A stretch of 30,195 nucleotides of DNA from DASVHS01 sp038244815. Lineage in GTDB: Bacteria; Acidobacteriota; Thermoanaerobaculia; Gp7-AA8. The notes beneath the pieces were generated by a model, which was given only the letters and a program-made list of their open reading frames with translations, made no database searches and was not told the DNA's origin. The DNA is taken from contig JBBRTB010000039.1 in the NCBI GenBank assembly GCA_038244815.1, positions 1-30,195 of the forward strand, read 5' to 3'. Shown here in pieces: positions 27,362 through 30,195 of the stretch. Made by a program: the position numbers and the translations under genes. Each line of letters starts with the position of its first letter. Position 1 is the stretch's first letter.

Positions 27362-29878
27362 GTGGAGCAACAGAACACGCCAGCTCGGCCCCCGAATTTG
27401 CGCGGCGACCGGTTGTCAGTCGTGCTCTCTGTCGGTGCGATCGCGATCGGCATCCTCGCACTGACCGGGTATGTCCTGGGAAATGTATCGATCGCCTCAA
27501 TGAGCACCAACGGGAAACCGGTCGCTGTCGTGGCCGCTCTCGCTCTCATGGTGCTCGGCGCGGGTCTTCTTGCGCTTCGTTCACCGACTCCCGCTGGCTT
27601 GTTGACGGCGCGCCGTGCAGCCCTCGGCGTGATCGTCCTTGCGGCAGCGGATCTGCTGTCGGCGGCGCTCTCGCGGGACATCGACGAATGGCAGGCTTGG
27701 GCTGTACGCGGCAACGTGCATGTTCACGCGTATCCCATCTCCGCACTCCTTCTGATCGCGTTGGCTTCAGCCCTTGTCTTCGTGACAACGCGGAGGGATT
27801 TTGCCTGTCACGTGATCGCCTCCGCAGTTCTTCTGATTAACGTCTTCGTTCTTTTCGCATACTTCCTGAAGGTTCCGTCATTCCTGGACCCGTCCCGACT
27901 GATCGCTCCTGCTGGCGGGACGGCATTTGGATTTTGCCTGATCTCGGCAGCGGAGATCCTGGCGCGGCCGCGCGGCTGGGTGATTCCGCTGCTCTCGCGG
28001 ACGTCAACTGGACTGATGTCGCGACTCCTGCTGGCGGCGGCGATCGTCGTGCCGTTCGTTGCACTGGGGCTCCGCAATCTGATGGCCGATGCGCGCTGGT
28101 TCACCCCTGAGGTGGGTCTCACGGTCGTCGTCGCCGTCAACGTCTTCTTCGGCGCCGCGATTGTTCTCAGCACGGGAGCGATCCTGCACAAACGCGCAAG
28201 CGATAGCGCCCGGCTGGCGTCGATCGTCGCGTCGTCCGATGAGGCGATCATTGCGACATCGATCGCCGGTCTCATCGAGAGCTGGAACGCCGGCGCCGAG
28301 CAAATGTACGGGTACACGGCGGCCGAGACCATCGGCCGTACCGTGACCATGCTTGCACCTCCGGAACGGCACGACGAGGCTCTTCGATTCCTGGAACGGA
28401 TCCAGCGCGGCGAGCGCATGGATCCTTTCGAGACGGTGCGCGTCACAAAGGACGGAGCCCGCATCGATGTGTTGCTGAGCGCCTCGCCCATTCTGGACGA
28501 TGAGGGCAGCCTGGTCGGGGCATCCTCGATCGCGCACGACCTCACGGCCCGCAAGAAGGACGAAGAAGCCATTCGCCGCCTGGGGGAGCAGCACGCGGCG
28601 GTGCTGGCCACGTCAACGGATGGTTTCTTGCTCGCCGATCTCGACGGCCGGCTGCTCGACGTCAACGACGCGTACTGCCGCATGAGCGGCTACTCGCGTG
28701 AGGAACTGCTCGGGATGCCTCTCCACGACGTTGAGGTGCTTGAAACACCCGAGGAAATCGCCAGCCACATCCGAAACATCGCTCAGTCAGGCTTCGACCG
28801 TTTCGAGACGAAGCATCGGACGAAGGACAACCGAATCGTCGACGTCGAGGTCAGTGTCTCTCTGTGGGAGACGACGGGGCAGATGCTCGCGTTCGTTCAT
28901 GACATCACGCGGCGAAAGCAGGAACAGGAAGCGCTCCGGAGCAGCCAGGAGCGCCTGCAGCTTGCGCAGCGAGCCGCCGGCATCGGTCACTTCTCGTGGG
29001 ACATTCAGAGCAATGTCTCGATTCGGTCCGACGAAATGTCGGTGCTTTATGGTCTCCCGCCCGGCAGCCTCGACGGCAGGTACACGAGTTGGAGTGAGCG
29101 CGTTTTCCCGGACGACCTGCCAGCGGTGGAAGCCGAGATGCAGAAGGCGCTGACCTCGGGCGAACTCTCTTGTGATTTTCGCGTGGTATGGCCGGACGCG
29201 AGCATCCACTGGCTGCAAGCACGTGCGAAGGTGCTCTTCTCCGATGACGGCAAGCCGCTCCGCATGTTGGGCGTGAACATGGACATCACCGAGCGCAAGC
29301 AGGCCGAAGAGACCTTGGTCAAGAGCGAGGCACGCTACCGAACCCTGGTCGAAAACCTGCCGCAGAAGATCATGCTCAAGGACCATAACTCGGTCTACGT
29401 GTCGGTCAACGAGGCCTACGCGCGCGACCTGGGCATCGAGCCGAAAGCGGTTGCAGGCAAGACGGACCACGACTTCTTTCCCGACGATCTCGCGGAGAAA
29501 TATCGTGCAGACGATGCCCGGATCATGGAAATGGGCGTCGCCGAAGATCTCGAGGAGGAGTACGTCGAGGGAGGGCAGCGGCGATTCATTCACACCGTGA
29601 AAATACCGGTCAGGGACCCGCAGGGGAACGTGACCAACATCCTCGTCATCCTCTGGGACATCACCGAGAAGAAGCGCGCCGAGGAATCGCTGCGCAAACA
29701 GACCGAGAGCCTGGAACGCTCGAACCTCGAGCTGGAGCGTTTCAACCGGCTTGCCGTCGGCCGCGAGCTGAGGATGATCGAGCTGAAGCGGCAAATCAAC
29801 GATCTCTGCGCGCGGTTGGGACAACCGGCACCGTATGTTCTTCCCGAAGAGCATGCACTTGCCGGGGAGACATCATGA
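27362..29878 (+). CDS. Membrane multi-PAS sensor without kinase domain
   Basis: From GTG 27362 it has 838 residues; GGCGG lies upstream. The frame is open back to ATG 27161, but those extra residues are Arg/Gly-rich and cross the G14 tract. Residues about 18-275 hold roughly eight hydrophobic helices (a MASE-like membrane sensor). Four PAS domains follow: about 282-397 (DEAIIATSIAGLIESWNAGAE), 404-522 (TDGFLLADLDGRLLDVNDAY), 529-648 (IGHFSWDIQSN, PAS_3-like) and 656-770 (NLPQKIMLKDHNSVYVSVNEAY, PAS_4-like). A coiled tail (LELERFNRLAVGRELRMIELK) closes the protein. There is no HisKA, HATPase, GGDEF or EAL domain. The stop overlaps the KaiC-like start by ATGA, so the output is probably that ATPase. 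Confidence 0.88.
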   Translation: MEQQNTPARPPNLRGDRLSVVLSVGAIAIGILALTGYVLGNVSIASMSTNGKPVAVVAALALMVLGAGLLALRSPTPAGLLTARRAALGVIVLAAADLLSAALSRDIDEWQAWAVRGNVHVHAYPISALLLIALASALVFVTTRRDFACHVIASAVLLINVFVLFAYFLKVPSFLDPSRLIAPAGGTAFGFCLISAAEILARPRGWVIPLLSRTSTGLMSRLLLAAAIVVPFVALGLRNLMADARWFTPEVGLTVVVAVNVFFGAAIVLSTGAILHKRASDSARLASIVASSDEAIIATSIAGLIESWNAGAEQMYGYTAAETIGRTVTMLAPPERHDEALRFLERIQRGERMDPFETVRVTKDGARIDVLLSASPILDDEGSLVGASSIAHDLTARKKDEEAIRRLGEQHAAVLATSTDGFLLADLDGRLLDVNDAYCRMSGYSREELLGMPLHDVEVLETPEEIASHIRNIAQSGFDRFETKHRTKDNRIVDVEVSVSLWETTGQMLAFVHDITRRKQEQEALRSSQERLQLAQRAAGIGHFSWDIQSNVSIRSDEMSVLYGLPPGSLDGRYTSWSERVFPDDLPAVEAEMQKALTSGELSCDFRVVWPDASIHWLQARAKVLFSDDGKPLRMLGVNMDITERKQAEETLVKSEARYRTLVENLPQKIMLKDHNSVYVSVNEAYARDLGIEPKAVAGKTDHDFFPDDLAEKYRADDARIMEMGVAEDLEEEYVEGGQRRFIHTVKIPVRDPQGNVTNILVILWDITEKKRAEESLRKQTESLERSNLELERFNRLAVGRELRMIELKRQINDLCARLGQPAPYVLPEEHALAGETS

Positions 29879-30195
29879 GGAAACGCACGCGATCGGTCAC
29901 TGCTCTCCCAAAATCACTGAGCGGCATCCGCGGCCTGGACGAGATCACAGATGGTGGGCTCCCGCGTGGAAGGCCGACGCTGATCTGCGGCCCTGCCGGT
30001 TGCGGCAAGACCCTTCTGGCCATGGAGTTTCTCGTTCGTGGGGCCCGCGAGTACGGGGAGAACGGCGTGTTCATGGCGTTCGAGGAGACAGGAGCCGATC
30101 TCGCAGACAACGTCGCGTCGCTCGGGTTTGATGTCGGCGCGCTGATCGCGGCCGGCAAACTGCTGATCGATCACGTCCAGCTCGAACGTAGTGAA
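29875..30195 (+). CDS. KaiC-like RecA-fold ATPase (N-terminal part, cut by window end)
   Basis: The first 107 codons are present and the gene continues past the window. It opens with a basic segment, then the KaiC start LSGIRGLDEITDGGLPRG. Walker A GPAGCGKT lies at about 38-45, and the FEE pair (about 71-73, VFMAFEET) aligns with the catalytic glutamates of KaiC. Outside cyanobacteria such proteins often act in signalling with PAS or kinase partners rather than in a clock. The 4-base overlap with the PAS sensor implies translational coupling. The number of KaiC domains cannot be seen. Confidence 0.9.
   Translation, partial: MRKRTRSVTALPKSLSGIRGLDEITDGGLPRGRPTLICGPAGCGKTLLAMEFLVRGAREYGENGVFMAFEETGADLADNVASLGFDVGALIAAGKLLIDHVQLERSE

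Noticed and set aside
27362..29878. Calling the PAS protein a histidine kinase
   Set aside because: No H-box, N-box or G-box is present; the protein ends in a coiled tail after the fourth PAS domain.

Overview
The window is about 30 kb of dense, high-GC (low-to-mid 60s percent by eye) Gram-negative chromosome. Large Oar/CarboxypepD_reg-type TonB-dependent receptors, split MacAB/YknXYZ-type exporters, a bactofilin, a PAS/KaiC pair and heptameric intergenic repeats together suggest an Acidobacteriota-like environmental bacterium. That placement is inference; there is no rRNA or other marker gene here. No tRNA, rRNA, CRISPR array, integrase or transposase was found.

Layout. 1-425 is non-coding and consists of three stacked short tandem arrays. 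635-11171 holds three paralogous TonB-dependent receptors on the + strand (1012, 1018 and a miniature 564 residues), with a converging lipoprotein-like alkaline-phosphatase-superfamily/TPR protein ('sulfatase' fold, Thr at the nucleophile position) between the first two. 14585-11190 is a - strand run: bactofilin, aldehyde dehydrogenase, secreted M28 peptidase. 14805-24609 is an envelope/efflux locus. It contains two complete periplasmic adaptor / ATPase / FtsX-permease cassettes, a LytS-type kinase and LytTR regulator on the opposite strand between them, and two Spy/CpxP-like periplasmic proteins, one before and one after the second cassette. 27000-24610 (- strand) is a nitrosative/oxidative-stress-like group: Ric (YtfE/ScdA) di-iron repair protein, hemerythrin, a small hypothetical, a cupin, and a possible tiny membrane protein. 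Diverging from it, 27362-29878 encodes a membrane multi-PAS sensor with no kinase domain, overlapping by ATGA a KaiC-like ATPase that runs off the window end.

How it may work together (inference). The LytS/LytTR pair probably senses an envelope signal and controls the adjacent spy and second efflux cassette. A shared motif, GTGC-N4-CGTG, lies once upstream of spy and twice, 20 bp apart, upstream of the second macA. A CRP/FNR-type palindrome lies upstream of ric, fitting NO or oxygen control. The PAS protein probably feeds the KaiC-like ATPase directly.

The most unusual features are: a family of intergenic heptamer repeats (GGTGCTS, GGTCCTC, GGGCCTC, GGTAACY), two copies of which form large hairpins around the same core; the shrunken third receptor; a G14 tract just upstream of the PAS sensor; the kinase-less PAS/KaiC pair; and an apparent one-base frameshift at the start of ric.
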